Counted from the stretch's first letter, positions 55,325 through 64,000 are shown. The stretch: DNA of 64,000 bases from Inquilinus sp. Marseille-Q2685 (GCF_916619195.1 NZ_CAKAKL010000002.1:1552001-1616000), one strand, 5' to 3'. The notes: generated from the letters alone by a model not told the origin. A program made the numbers and translations.

Positions 55325-56736
55325 CCGACCTCTCCGTCTCCGGGCTCGGCGTCGCCTCGGCCGCCGGCCCCGTCGTCACGGATGTCTCGCTGTCGCTGCA
55401 GCCCGGCCGGCCGCTGACCTTGCTGGGCGAAAGCGGCTCCGGCAAGTCGCTGGTCGCCCAGGCGATCATGGGCACGCTGCCGCCGGAGCTGCGGGCCGCC
55501 GGCGCGATCAATCTCGACGGCACCGACCTGCTGGCCTTGCCAGCCACGGAGCGGCGGGGGCTCTGGGGCCGCACGATCTCGTTGCTACCGCCGGAGCCGT
55601 GGCTCGCCCCCGACCCGACGATGCGGGGCGGCGCCCAGGTGGCGGAGGTGCACCGCTTCGTGCATCGTCGCCCCCGGGCGGAGAGCGAGGCGCTCGGCGG
55701 GCAGCACCTGGCCGAGGTCGGGCTCGGCAACGCCGGCGCGCTCTATCCGTTCCAGATCTCGGGCGGCATGGGCCAGCGCGTGGCGATCGCCATCGCCCAT
55801 GCCGGCGGCAGCCGGCTGCTGATCGCGGACGAGCCGACCAAGGGCCTCGACGCCCAGCTCCGCGACAGCGTCGTGGCGCGGCTGAAGCGGGAGGTGGAGG
55901 CCGGCCGCCTGCTGCTCACCATCACCCATGACGTCGCGGTCGCCGAGGCGCTCGGCGGCACCGTCGGCGTGATGCTGGACGGCCGGATCGTCGAACACGG
56001 CGCGGCCGAGACGGTGCTGCGGGCGCCGGGCCACGCCTACAGCCGCGCCCTGCTCGCCGCCGATCCGCGGGGCTGGCCCGATCGGGCGCCACGGCCTTCG
56101 GGCGGCCCCGTCCTGCGCGGCCGCGGCCTGACCAAGGCCTTCGGCCCTCGCCGTCTGTTCGCGGGGATCGATATCGAGCTGCGGGCGGGCGAGATCGTCG
56201 CCGTCGCCGGCCCCAGCGGCTGCGGCAAGACGACGATCGGCAATATCCTGCTCGGGCTGGCCGCCCCCGACGCGGGCATGGTCGAGCGGCCCGGCGGGCA
56301 GCCGCGGCTCAGGTTCCAGAAGCTGTACCAGGACCCGCCAGCCGCCTTCGCGCCGCACCAGCCGATCCGCCGGGGCCTGCGCGACCTGGCCCGGCTGCAT
56401 CGGCAGCCCTGGGACCGGGTGGCCGGGCTGATGGCCCGGCTGCGCCTTTCGGATGGCCTGCTCGACCGCCTGCCGGGCCAGATCTCGGGCGGCGAGCTGC
56501 AGCGCTTCGCCCTGCTTCGGGCCCTGCTGCTCGACCCGGTGGTCCTGTTCGCGGACGAGGCGACCTCGCGCCTCGACCCGGTGAGCCAGCGGGAGGTGGT
56601 GGAGGTCCTGCTCCGGGTCGTGTCCGAGACCGGGCTGGCCGTGCTTCTGGTCACCCACGACCTTGCCCTGGCGGGGAAGCTCGCGACGACGGTTGTCCGG
56701 CTGCCGGGACCCTCCGAAACCGACAGTTTCAGATAA
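55321..56736 (+). CDS. Fused two-domain ABC ATPase (importer 4)
   Basis: 471-residue protein with two compact ATPase domains, more than 100 residues shorter than the importer-3 fusion. The N-half has [23 protein letters not shown] and [12 protein letters not shown]. The C-half has GPSGCGKTT, ISGGELQRFALLRAL and VLFADEATSRLD. The C-terminal oligopeptide tail is missing from the second domain, which ends soon after the H-loop (LVTHDLALA). Completes a four-gene importer. Confidence 0.92.
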   Translation: MTDLSVSGLGVASAAGPVVTDVSLSLQPGRPLTLLGESGSGKSLVAQAIMGTLPPELRAAGAINLDGTDLLALPATERRGLWGRTISLLPPEPWLAPDPTMRGGAQVAEVHRFVHRRPRAESEALGGQHLAEVGLGNAGALYPFQISGGMGQRVAIAIAHAGGSRLLIADEPTKGLDAQLRDSVVARLKREVEAGRLLLTITHDVAVAEALGGTVGVMLDGRIVEHGAAETVLRAPGHAYSRALLAADPRGWPDRAPRPSGGPVLRGRGLTKAFGPRRLFAGIDIELRAGEIVAVAGPSGCGKTTIGNILLGLAAPDAGMVERPGGQPRLRFQKLYQDPPAAFAPHQPIRRGLRDLARLHRQPWDRVAGLMARLRLSDGLLDRLPGQISGGELQRFALLRALLLDPVVLFADEATSRLDPVSQREVVEVLLRVVSETGLAVLLVTHDLALAGKLATTVVRLPGPSETDSFR

Positions 56737-56865
56737 ATAATACATCTATTTTATTGCATTTCTCTCAATATAACTTGAATCCCGCACCGATTTTCCGTGG
56801 GCATTTCAGAAACGAATCCTTTATCAGAAGAAATCGTCGATGCGCCGGGTGGGGAGGCTGCGACA
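56737..56865 (+). promoter_or_regulatory. AT-rich promoter region of the autotransporter gene
   Basis: The first 50 bases after the ATPase stop are strikingly AT-rich for this genome. They contain TATAAC at 56769-56774, TTGCAT at 56754-56759 and a small dyad TATTG (56752-56756) / CAATA (56766-56770). Hexamer spacing is not canonical, so the exact promoter is unresolved. GGGGAGG at 56851-56857 is the ribosome site for ATG 56866. Confidence 0.4.
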
Positions 56866-58653
56866 ATGCTGGGTGGCGTGGGGAAACGGCGTGCCGGACG
56901 GCACGTGGCCGCGGTTCTTTCGGGCGTGCTGGCGATCGGATGCGCCGCCCCGGCGCTGGCGCAGATGCTGCCGCTGCCGCCCGGCGACGTGCTGTCCGGC
57001 CTGGTCTACCGCAGGGACGGGTCCTCGGTCCCTTCGGTTCGGACCGGAGCCGACGCCAACGCCTACATCTTCAGCACCCCGCCGACCGAATCCTTCGTGA
57101 ACTCGGCCCCGGCGGCGGTGGTGCGGACCACGGCCGAGACGCAGTATGTCCGCGTCTACACCGAAGGCACCACCCGGCCGGTCGGCGGCTTCATCGCCGG
57201 CTCCGACACGGTGCGCGGGATGACGGCCGCGGAGATCAAGGACAGGCTCGCCCTGCCCTATCTGCCGGATTCCCTGACCATCGTCCGCGTGCCGGCGGGA
57301 ACCTGCATCCTGACCGGGACCGGCGCCCCGATCCTGGGCAACTTCCCCGCCAATCCCCCGTCGATCCCCGTCGGCGGCCCGTGGGGCAGCGGCGGCACGG
57401 CGCAGTCCCTGCTGATCGGGACCTCCGACGACCCGAACTGCGCCAACCCGCAATTCCTGCCGTCCGATGCCTACACCAACCGGCAGCTGATCGGGGACAA
57501 GGCCCTGGCCTATGCGCCGCGGGCCGGCGGCGGCAACGCCGGCGCGATCGCCGAGGCGCTGGACCGAGCCACGCCGCCGCAGCTGTTCGGCGACATGGAC
57601 CATGTCTACAACAGCCTCGACCTGCTGAACTACGGCGACGACGATCCGCTGCGCTCGGCCCTGCAGCAGCTGAGCGGCGAGATCTATGCCGACCTGCCGT
57701 CGGTCGAGATCGCCGGCGCCGAGGCCTTCCTGAACACCCTGCAGCAGCAGATGCGCCGGTCGCGGACCGGCGGCGCCGCGGCTGCCGGCGGGCCGGCTAT
57801 CGCAGGCCCCGGCGAGCCCGGCTCCACCAGCGCCTGGATCGCCGGGCTGGGCAGCTTCGGCCGGCTGTCGGGCGACGGCGACACGCATGACGTCGATTTC
57901 GACATCCTCGGCGTCGCCATCGGCTTCGACCATCGCCTGGACGACGCGCTGGCCGTCGGCGGCGCGCTGTCCCTGTCGACCAGCCGCTTCGACACCCGGA
58001 AGCTCTCGGGCGACGGTGACCTCACCTCCCTCTCCCTCGGCCTCTACGCCAGCTATTCGCCCGCCGCCTGGTATGTCGACGGCGCGCTGGGCTACGCCCA
58101 TGGCTGGGGCACGGTGAGCCGGGCGATCTCCTTCCCCGGCATCGACCGCTTCGCCGCCGCCGACACGGATTCGAACCTGTTCCTGTCCGGCATCGAGACG
58201 GGCTATCGCCTGGCGCTGGGCGACAGCACCGACCTCACCCCCTTCGCGGGGTTCCAGGCCATCGTCGTCGGGCAGGACGAGATCAGGGAGAGCGGGGCCG
58301 GCGCCGTCGATCTCCAGATCGGCGGCCGGACCGTCACCTCGGCCCAAGGCCTGCTGGGCGCGGAGCTGGCCCATCGCCTCGACATCGGCCTGGGCGCACC
58401 GCTCGGCCTGTCGCTGCGCGCGGCATGGAGCCACGACGTCGGCGACACCGACCGGTCCTTCGACGGGCGGTTCGAGGGCTCGGACGCGGAGTTCACCGTA
58501 GAGGGCGCCCACGCCCCGCGCGACCTCGCCAGGGTCGGCGTCGGCGTCACTCTCGCGGCGCAGGCGGTGAACCTGTTCCTGCGCTACGACGGCAGCTTCG
58601 CCGACGGCTATCGCAGCCAGGCCGCCACCGGAGGGCTGCGCGTCAGCTTCTGA
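56866..58653 (+). CDS. Autotransporter-type outer-membrane protein
   Basis: 595 residues from ATG 56866, which has GGGGAGG 8 bases upstream; an in-frame ATG at 56797 would add an unlikely 23-residue leader. The signal peptide (RHVAAVLSGVLAIGCAAPALA) ends in AQ. A small passenger of about 250 residues has two Cys (GTCILTG and DPNCANP). Next comes the helical linker LRSALQQLSGEIYADLPSVEIAGAEAF, a hallmark of type V autotransporters. A 12-stranded barrel of about 290 residues ends in GLRVSF. The passenger lacks the long beta-helix repeats of classical adhesins and its function is unknown. Confidence 0.87.
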   Translation: MLGGVGKRRAGRHVAAVLSGVLAIGCAAPALAQMLPLPPGDVLSGLVYRRDGSSVPSVRTGADANAYIFSTPPTESFVNSAPAAVVRTTAETQYVRVYTEGTTRPVGGFIAGSDTVRGMTAAEIKDRLALPYLPDSLTIVRVPAGTCILTGTGAPILGNFPANPPSIPVGGPWGSGGTAQSLLIGTSDDPNCANPQFLPSDAYTNRQLIGDKALAYAPRAGGGNAGAIAEALDRATPPQLFGDMDHVYNSLDLLNYGDDDPLRSALQQLSGEIYADLPSVEIAGAEAFLNTLQQQMRRSRTGGAAAAGGPAIAGPGEPGSTSAWIAGLGSFGRLSGDGDTHDVDFDILGVAIGFDHRLDDALAVGGALSLSTSRFDTRKLSGDGDLTSLSLGLYASYSPAAWYVDGALGYAHGWGTVSRAISFPGIDRFAAADTDSNLFLSGIETGYRLALGDSTDLTPFAGFQAIVVGQDEIRESGAGAVDLQIGGRTVTSAQGLLGAELAHRLDIGLGAPLGLSLRAAWSHDVGDTDRSFDGRFEGSDAEFTVEGAHAPRDLARVGVGVTLAAQAVNLFLRYDGSFADGYRSQAATGGLRVSF

Positions 58654-58779
58654 AGGCCCTAACCTTCGGCGCCGACCTCGTCCGGCTTCGAGCCCGAGCT
58701 GAACGCCCCTTATCTGGAGGGCCGTCCATCGCGATCGTCGCGGGGACGGTTCGCCGCCGCATCAAGCGCCGGTACGGCG

Positions 58780-59412
58780 TCACGCCAGCAGCTGCCGGAC
58801 GACGGGGATCAAGGCGAGCCCGATCGCCCGGGTGTTCCCGGCGTCGAGATGCACGCCGTCGACCGGCGATGCGGCCGCCACGCCCGCCGCGTCGAAGAAG
58901 GCGCAGCCGCCATACTCCGCCGCCTCGCGGTAGCGCGGCGCCAGCTTCTCTGATTCGGCAATGTTGCGCTGCCAGTCCCCACCCGCGGTCTCCCCGAGCA
59001 GCGGCGGCGCGACGATCAGCACCTTCGGGGCGGCTACGTCCTGGCCATAGGGGTAGGTCCTGGCGATCTCGACCAGCCGCTCGATCCCGGCGCCCGCGCC
59101 GGCGGCGCTGCCGCAGACATGCGGCTTCAGGTCGTTGGTGCCCAGCATGACGATCACGAGATCGAGGGGATGGTGACTGCCCAGCAGCGTCGGCAGGATC
59201 CGCGCGCCGTTCCGGTCGGCCGCCGCCCCGTGGTCGTCGAAGATGGTGGTCCGCCCGCCGAGGCCTTCGGCGATCACCCGGGCGGATCCGTCCAGCCCGG
59301 CCTCGAGCACGCTGGGCCAGCGGTCCTCGAAGCGATGGCGGCCGCCGCTCACGGGATCGGCGCCCCAGGTCAGGCTGTCGCCGAAGGCGAGGATGGTCTT
59401 CGTCCCGCTCAC
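58780..59412 (-). CDS. SGNH/GDSL-type hydrolase
   Basis: 210-residue esterase of the SGNH superfamily, similar to arylesterase/TesA-like enzymes. Block I is LAFGDSLTWG with nucleophile Ser13, block III is VMLGTNDL with the oxyanion Asn, and block V is DGVHLD with the catalytic Asp and His. No signal peptide is seen, so it is probably cytoplasmic. The start is GTG 59412 with GGAGGG six bases upstream; a longer frame (to 59631) runs into the neighbouring gene. It converges with the autotransporter gene. Confidence 0.88.
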   Translation of the reverse strand: MSGTKTILAFGDSLTWGADPVSGGRHRFEDRWPSVLEAGLDGSARVIAEGLGGRTTIFDDHGAAADRNGARILPTLLGSHHPLDLVIVMLGTNDLKPHVCGSAAGAGAGIERLVEIARTYPYGQDVAAPKVLIVAPPLLGETAGGDWQRNIAESEKLAPRYREAAEYGGCAFFDAAGVAAASPVDGVHLDAGNTRAIGLALIPVVRQLLA

Positions 59413-59476
59413 AACCGTCCCTCCGTCTGCGCCCGATCGATGGCCGGGCACCCTATCGCAATCCGATTGGCGGCCG

Positions 59477-61132
59477 CTACACCCCCCTCTCCGCATGCCG
59501 CGCCAGGAACATCGGGCCGACGCGGATGCCGGTGCGGCCCTCCCCGTCCCGGGCCGCCAGCTCCAGCGTCTCGCCCTCGTACAGGATGCCGTGCATGCGC
59601 CAGCTGCCGTCCGGCAGCTGCTCGCAGTCATGGGTGCAGAAATACTCGATCAGGCATTTCAGGCGGCCGTCGGCGTAGAAAAGATAGGTCGGGTTGAAGT
59701 CCGGGCCGTAGACGCCGAGATGGGGCGCCAGATCGGCCGGCGCGTCGGCGTGCACGGTGTTGCGCCGGGTCCACTCCTTGCCCTTCCATCCCAGCACGCC
59801 GTCGGCGCCGAAGGTCAGGTCGAGATGCGGATACTCCGCCTCTTCCCCATAGATCCGGCCGTCGATGGTGAAGGCGTCGCCGCCGCGCCATTTCAGCTCC
59901 AGCGGCACGCCCTCGCCCATCAGGTACAGCCGGCCGTCCTGGGCCCGCAGCTCCACGCTCTCGCTGCCGTCCGCGGCCTGGTAGAGGCCCGGCATCGCCG
60001 CCAGATGGGCCGCGGTCAGCGGCGGATGCTTCGCCGGCGGCGCTGGCGGCCGTCCCATCTTCCGCGACGCCAAGGCCAGCCGCAGCGCCCGCCGGGCCAG
60101 CCGCGTGCCGATCTGGTTGGTGAAATCGAGCGTGCCGAAGGTCAGCGCCGCCAGGCCGGCCTGCGGCAGCGCCATGAACTGGGTGGCATAGCCGTAGACC
60201 GCGCCGCCATGGCCGACCGAGGTCCAGCCGTCGAGGTCGCCGACGCCGAAGCCCAGCCCGTAGCCCCTGCTGCTGCTGTGGCCGACCGCCGGCCGGCCCA
60301 CCACCGTCCACATCTGCCTCAGGCTGGCGGGCGACAGGACGGACTGCCCGTCCGGGGCGAAACCGCCGCGCAGCATACAGGCCGCGAACTTCGCCATGTC
60401 CGGCACGGTGGAGACGATAGCGCCGGCCGGCGACCCGCCCAGGTCGAAGACCGGCGCCGGGAAGTCGCGGTCGACATCCCACATCCAGGCCGGGGCCAGC
60501 CGGTCCTGCAGCCCCGCCATCGGCCCCGCGCTGCTCTCGGTCATCCCCAGCGGATCGAAGATGTGGCGGGCGACGTAGTCGGCATAGCCCATGCCGCTGA
60601 CCCGCTCCAGCACCGCGCCGACCACGGCGATGGCGGCGTTGGAGTAGTGGACGATGCCGGCGCTGGGATCCTCCTTCAGCACCGAAGTCTTCAGCCCCTC
60701 GACCGTCACCGCCAGCCCCGGCCGCCGGTCGTCCAGGTAGTGGCCGTCCTTCGGCTCGCGCACCAGGCCGGAGGTGTGGCTCATCAGCTTGCGCAGCGAC
60801 ACCTGCGACCCGTACGGGCCGCTCTCGCGCCCGGCGAACGGGTTCACGGGGCGGAAGTCGGGGATGTAGGCGGACACGTCGGCATCGATGTCGACCAGCC
60901 CCTTCTCGGCCAGCTGCATGATACCGATCGCGGTGAACATCTTGGTCAGCGACCCGATGCGGAATAGCGAATGCCCATCCAGCCGGTGGCCGAGATCGGG
61001 CCGCACCACATGGCCCGCGGCCAGGAGGCCGTCGCGGTCGACCACGGCGTAGGAGATCGACGGGAGACGCTTGTCGGCGACCTCGTGAGTGATGGCTTCC
61101 TCCAGGCCGGCGGCCAGGGCACGCGTGTCCAT
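59477..61132 (-). CDS. Serine hydrolase, class C beta-lactamase/D-aminopeptidase family with C-terminal domain
   Basis: 551-residue hydrolase. The catalytic domain (about 1-350) has SLTK with Ser61 and Lys64 and the YSN motif at 163-165, as in class C beta-lactamases, esterases and D-aminopeptidases. A lipocalin-like beta domain follows (about 365-551, LYQAADGSESVELRAQDGRLYL). No signal peptide is evident. GAGGAG precedes the ATG. It is downstream of, and 14 bases from, the importer-5 permease, so it probably acts on the imported compound, such as a D-amino-acid peptide or ester. Confidence 0.88.
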   Translation of the reverse strand: MDTRALAAGLEEAITHEVADKRLPSISYAVVDRDGLLAAGHVVRPDLGHRLDGHSLFRIGSLTKMFTAIGIMQLAEKGLVDIDADVSAYIPDFRPVNPFAGRESGPYGSQVSLRKLMSHTSGLVREPKDGHYLDDRRPGLAVTVEGLKTSVLKEDPSAGIVHYSNAAIAVVGAVLERVSGMGYADYVARHIFDPLGMTESSAGPMAGLQDRLAPAWMWDVDRDFPAPVFDLGGSPAGAIVSTVPDMAKFAACMLRGGFAPDGQSVLSPASLRQMWTVVGRPAVGHSSSRGYGLGFGVGDLDGWTSVGHGGAVYGYATQFMALPQAGLAALTFGTLDFTNQIGTRLARRALRLALASRKMGRPPAPPAKHPPLTAAHLAAMPGLYQAADGSESVELRAQDGRLYLMGEGVPLELKWRGGDAFTIDGRIYGEEAEYPHLDLTFGADGVLGWKGKEWTRRNTVHADAPADLAPHLGVYGPDFNPTYLFYADGRLKCLIEYFCTHDCEQLPDGSWRMHGILYEGETLELAARDGEGRTGIRVGPMFLARHAERGV

Positions 61133-61146
61133 TCGGATGTCTCCTC

Positions 61147-62019
61147 TCAGGTCCGGAGGCGGGGGTCGAGGATGTCGCGCAGCGCGTCGCCCAGCAGGCT
61201 CCAGGACAGCACGAACAGGAAGATCGCGGCGCCGGGGAAGGCCAGCGTGTACCAGTAGCGGAACGGGCTGTCGCCGCGGCCGACGATCCAGTTGCGGGAA
61301 TAGCTGATCAGCTGGCCCCAGTCGGCGTAGCCGGGCTCGACCCCGACCCCGAGGAAGCTGAGGGCCGAGGCGGTCAGCACCATCGATCCCGTCATCATCG
61401 TGGCCAGCACCAGCACGGGGAAGAAGGCGTTCGGCAGGATGTGCCGCAGCAGCAGCCGGGCGTCGCGCGTGCCGTAGGACCGCGCGGCCTTGACGTAGTC
61501 CAGCTCCTTCACCCGCAGGATCTCGCTGCGGATGACGCGGGCGTAGTTCATCCAGCCGAAGGCGGTCAGCGCGATCGTCATCGGCCCGATGCCCTTGCCC
61601 AGCAGCGTGGTCAGCACCATCGCCGCGATCAGGAACGGCACGGCCAGGAAGACGTCGACGATGCGCATCAGCACCTCGTCCACCATGCCGCCGTAGAAGG
61701 CCGACACCGCCCCCACCGCGGCGCCGATCAGGGTCGAGATCAGGACGACGCCGAGGCCGATCTTGAAGGCGGTGCGGGTGCCCCAGACCAGGCCGTAATA
61801 GATGTCGAACTGCCCCTCGGTGGTGCCCAGCAGGGCGCGGGCCGACGGCGGCTGCGGCGTGGCGCGGAAGCCGCTGCGCGGGATCTCGTAGGGCGAGGTC
61901 TGGTACGGCTCCGGCGGCGCGATCACAGGAGCCAGCGTGGCGACGGCGACGAAGCCGGCCAGCACCAGGATGCCCAGCAGCGACAGCGGGTTGCGCAGCA
62001 GATACCCGATGATCCTCAT
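61147..62019 (-). CDS. ABC transporter permease, DppC-like (importer 5)
   Basis: 290-residue DppC-type permease starting at ATG 62019, which overlaps the DppB stop. The first helix (LLGILVLAGFVAVATLAPVI) is followed by a periplasmic segment of about 35 residues and then LLGTTEGQFDIYYGLVWGTR. This motif differs from the usual GTDxxGRDxxSR. The EAA loop (DYVKAARSYGTRDARLLLRHILPN) and the ending LGDALRDILDPR are standard. Confidence 0.92.
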   Translation of the reverse strand: MRIIGYLLRNPLSLLGILVLAGFVAVATLAPVIAPPEPYQTSPYEIPRSGFRATPQPPSARALLGTTEGQFDIYYGLVWGTRTAFKIGLGVVLISTLIGAAVGAVSAFYGGMVDEVLMRIVDVFLAVPFLIAAMVLTTLLGKGIGPMTIALTAFGWMNYARVIRSEILRVKELDYVKAARSYGTRDARLLLRHILPNAFFPVLVLATMMTGSMVLTASALSFLGVGVEPGYADWGQLISYSRNWIVGRGDSPFRYWYTLAFPGAAIFLFVLSWSLLGDALRDILDPRLRT

Positions 62020-63053
62020 GCCAGCCTCACCCGCGGGTCGAACAGGGGGTACAGCAGGTCCACCACCAGGTTGAGGACCACCAGCACCAGCGAGAAGTAG
62101 AGGGCGAAGCCCAGCACGGCCGGGAAATCCAGGTTCGAGGCCGCGTTCGCCGCGAACTGGCCGATGCCGTGATAGTCGAAGATGGTCTCGGTGATGACGA
62201 CGCCACCCAGCATCGCCGCCACCTCCATCCCCGCCAGCGTCATCACCGGCAGCAGGGCGTTGCGCCGGGCGTGCCGGTTCTGCACCACCCGCTCGCTGAG
62301 GCCCTTGGCCCGGGCGGTGCGGACATAATCCTGGCGCAGCGCCTCCAGCATCGAGGTGCGCATGATCCGGGTCATCGACGCCAGGTTGACATAGGTCAGC
62401 GTCAGCACCGGCAGCACCAGGTGGCGCAGGGAATCCAGGAAAACCTCGAGATTGCCGTTCAAGAGCGCGTCGACCGTGTTCAGCCCGGTCCAGCGCCGGA
62501 AGCCGTCGCCCCCGACCTCGACCACCGCCCATTGGCTCAGCCGCCCCGGCGGGAACCAGCCGAGCGAGCCGTAGAACACCATCAGCACCAGGAGGCCGAA
62601 GACGAAGACCGGGAACGACCAGCCGAGCACGGTGAACAGGCGGATGCCGTGGTCGACCGGCTTGTTCAGATGCACGCCGGCCCGGCTGCCCAGCCAGATC
62701 GCGCCCAGGATGCCCGGCACGAAGGCGAAGATCACCAGCTCCAACGTCGCCGGGAACAGCGAGACCAGCGCCTCGGCCACCGGCATCCTCGCCGTCTCCG
62801 ACCAGCCGAGATTGCCCTGCAGGATGTTGCCGATCCAGCGGCCGTACTGCTCGTGGAACGGGTCGTTCAGCCCGTATTTCTCGATCAGCGCCTGCACCTG
62901 CGCGGCGCCACCCTTCAGCGCGTCAGGGCTGCCGACATAGGTGATCACGCGCTGGGTGGGCGTCAGCATCATCTGCATCGCGAAGATCATCAGCGTCAGC
63001 GCGAAGAAGACGATCGGGATGAAGGACAGGCGTCGGATCGTGTAGGCGAACAT
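62016..63053 (-). CDS. ABC transporter permease, DppB-like (importer 5)
   Basis: 345-residue DppB-type permease. The first helix is followed by a periplasmic loop containing LIEKYGLNDPFHEQYGRWIGNILQGNLGWS. The EAA loop is DYVRTARAKGLSERVVQNRHARRNALLP, and the ending is LLYPLFDPRVRLA. It lies 83 bases downstream of the binding-protein gene. The longer frame upstream is rejected because it lies in that gap and gene. Confidence 0.93.
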   Translation of the reverse strand: MFAYTIRRLSFIPIVFFALTLMIFAMQMMLTPTQRVITYVGSPDALKGGAAQVQALIEKYGLNDPFHEQYGRWIGNILQGNLGWSETARMPVAEALVSLFPATLELVIFAFVPGILGAIWLGSRAGVHLNKPVDHGIRLFTVLGWSFPVFVFGLLVLMVFYGSLGWFPPGRLSQWAVVEVGGDGFRRWTGLNTVDALLNGNLEVFLDSLRHLVLPVLTLTYVNLASMTRIMRTSMLEALRQDYVRTARAKGLSERVVQNRHARRNALLPVMTLAGMEVAAMLGGVVITETIFDYHGIGQFAANAASNLDFPAVLGFALYFSLVLVVLNLVVDLLYPLFDPRVRLA

Positions 63054-63136
63054 GGAGCATCCCGGACCGGAAAGGAAAGGATCGGCCGGCGCCGGGCCAG
63101 GGACGCCGGCCCGGCGCCCCTGCCCGGCCGCCGCGC

Positions 63137-64000
63137 CTATTTCTCCTTTTTGGAGATCGGATAGAAGTCCCAGGCGCCGTACTCGATCATGTTGTGGACG
63201 TAGCCATCGACCCAGTCGCGGGTGACGATGAAGCCGTACTCCTCCCACAGGAACTGGGTGGTGGCGTATTCGTGGCTCATCTCCTGCAGCTTGGCGTAGA
63301 TCTTCTCCCGCTCGGCCGGGTCCACGGTGGTCCAGGCCTGCTTCAGCAGCGGGTCGAACTTCTCCCGCATCAGCCCCTGGTATCCCTTGCCGCTCATTCC
63401 CGCCACCAGGCCGGTGCTGGACAGGTAGTAGGTGGCGGCGCCCAGCGGCCCGCCCGGATCGGAATAGTCCGGCCCCCAGCCCATGATCGCCATCGGCGCG
63501 CTGGGATCCGCCGCGCCGGCGCCGGAATCCGCCGAGCCATAGACCTTGTCGGCGAAGGTGGAGGGCTGCAGCTGCTGGATCTTCAGCCTGAACTTCGGGT
63601 TGATGCGGGCCAGGTTCTGCTGCAGCACCGACAGCGCCGAATGATAGGCGGTATTGCCTTCGCTCATATAGGCGGTCAGCTCGAAGCCGTTCTCCCAGAC
63701 CTGGCCGCCCCAGGCCTTCTTGAAGTGCTCCGCCGCCTTCTCCGGGTCATAGGAATAGACCGGGCTGTCCGGCCGGTAGCCCATGATGCCGCGCACGGTG
63801 GGGCCTCGAAGCTGCACGGTCTTGCCCAGCAGCACGTCGTCCAGCAGCAGCTGGTAGTCCTGGGCGTAGTTGAAGCCCTTGCGCACGTCGATATCGGCGA
63901 AGAAGTCGGGCGGGACGCCCTTGCCGTCCAGCTTGCCGCTGCCGATCGCCGGATTGTCCACCGCGGCGACCGGCCAGATGTAGAAGATCGACCGGCCGAA
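63137..64000 (-). CDS. ABC transporter substrate-binding protein, family 5 (importer 5; 5' end outside window)
   Basis: C-terminal 287 residues of an SBP_bac_5 protein; the frame stays open to the last base, so the signal peptide and first half are missing from view. Visible are DIDVRKGFNYAQDYQLLLDDVL (the family's VRxAxxYAxDR-like block), YSYDPEKAAEHFKKAW, GWGPDYSDPGGPLGAATYYLSS and the C-terminal block YAKLQEMSHEYATTQFLW. A GTG at 63961 is an internal codon, not a start. It heads the importer-5 operon with the serine hydrolase at its end. Confidence 0.92.
   Translation of the reverse strand, partial: FGRSIFYIWPVAAVDNPAIGSGKLDGKGVPPDFFADIDVRKGFNYAQDYQLLLDDVLLGKTVQLRGPTVRGIMGYRPDSPVYSYDPEKAAEHFKKAWGGQVWENGFELTAYMSEGNTAYHSALSVLQQNLARINPKFRLKIQQLQPSTFADKVYGSADSGAGAADPSAPMAIMGWGPDYSDPGGPLGAATYYLSSTGLVAGMSGKGYQGLMREKFDPLLKQAWTTVDPAEREKIYAKLQEMSHEYATTQFLWEEYGFIVTRDWVDGYVHNMIEYGAWDFYPISKKEK

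Noticed and set aside
58722-58749. Terminator hairpin between the autotransporter and SGNH hydrolase genes
   Set aside because: CCGTCC/GGACGG arms are only 6 bp with a 16-base loop and no T-run; too weak to annotate.

Overview
The window is about 70% GC and densely packed, with very short intergenic gaps, many 4-base ATGA/GTGA overlaps and pervasive long antisense shadow frames. Gene content (five dipeptide-type ABC importer gene sets, a Liv-type importer, four FCD-type GntR regulators, sugar-acid enzymes, DctB/DctD-like sensing) fits a free-living or plant/soil-associated high-GC alphaproteobacterium, probably a Rhodospirillales member such as an Inquilinus/Azospirillum relative. That placement is an inference from style, not from a marker gene. 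I see no rRNA, tRNA, CRISPR, transposase, phage gene or replication origin.

Layout. (1) 1-5640: the end of a Pot/Ugp-type ABC importer (ATPase, two permeases), then an HpcH/HpaI aldolase, a nitrilase-superfamily hydrolase, an RraA-like protein and a LysR regulator. This looks like an import-and-degrade cassette of unknown substrate. (2) 5705-12289: a methyltransferase, then a FecR-TPR-outer-membrane-barrel fusion protein immediately followed by a CHASE2 adenylate cyclase. (3) 12300-28474: sugar-acid catabolism (kdgD, uxuA, an enolase-superfamily dehydratase, a DHDPS-like lyase) with two GntR regulators. These flank two complete five-gene dipeptide-type ABC importer operons that face each other tail to tail as a mirror-image pair. 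(4) 28653-37614: a third importer operon (Yej/Agp-like, with fused ATPase) ending in a second enolase-superfamily dehydratase, divergent from a FadR-like regulator and a uronate dehydrogenase. (5) 37638-42568: a DctB/DctD-like two-component pair and an alpha-ketoglutarate-permease-like transporter preceded by a sigma-54 promoter and upstream dyads. (6) 42569-51943: a MaoC-type hydratase and a divergent Liv-type importer cluster with two paralogous aldo/keto reductases, one fused to a RidA domain. (7) 52059-58653: a compact importer operon behind a possible Zur-type operator, then an autotransporter. (8) 58780-64000: an SGNH esterase, a class-C beta-lactamase-like hydrolase and a fifth dipeptide-type importer running off the end.

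Working together: the sugar-acid enzymes suggest that uronates and aldarates are imported, oxidised by uronate dehydrogenase and dehydrated by enolase-superfamily enzymes. They would then pass through KdgD to alpha-ketoglutarate semialdehyde, while UxuA serves the isomerase route. The alpha-ketoglutarate permease and its sensor sit next to this block. Palindromic operator candidates lie in each divergent promoter region beside its GntR gene. The least explained items are the FecR/TPR/barrel-CHASE2 cyclase pair, the mirror-image importers, the Liv cluster with an AKR-RidA fusion, and the possible zinc-regulated importer.
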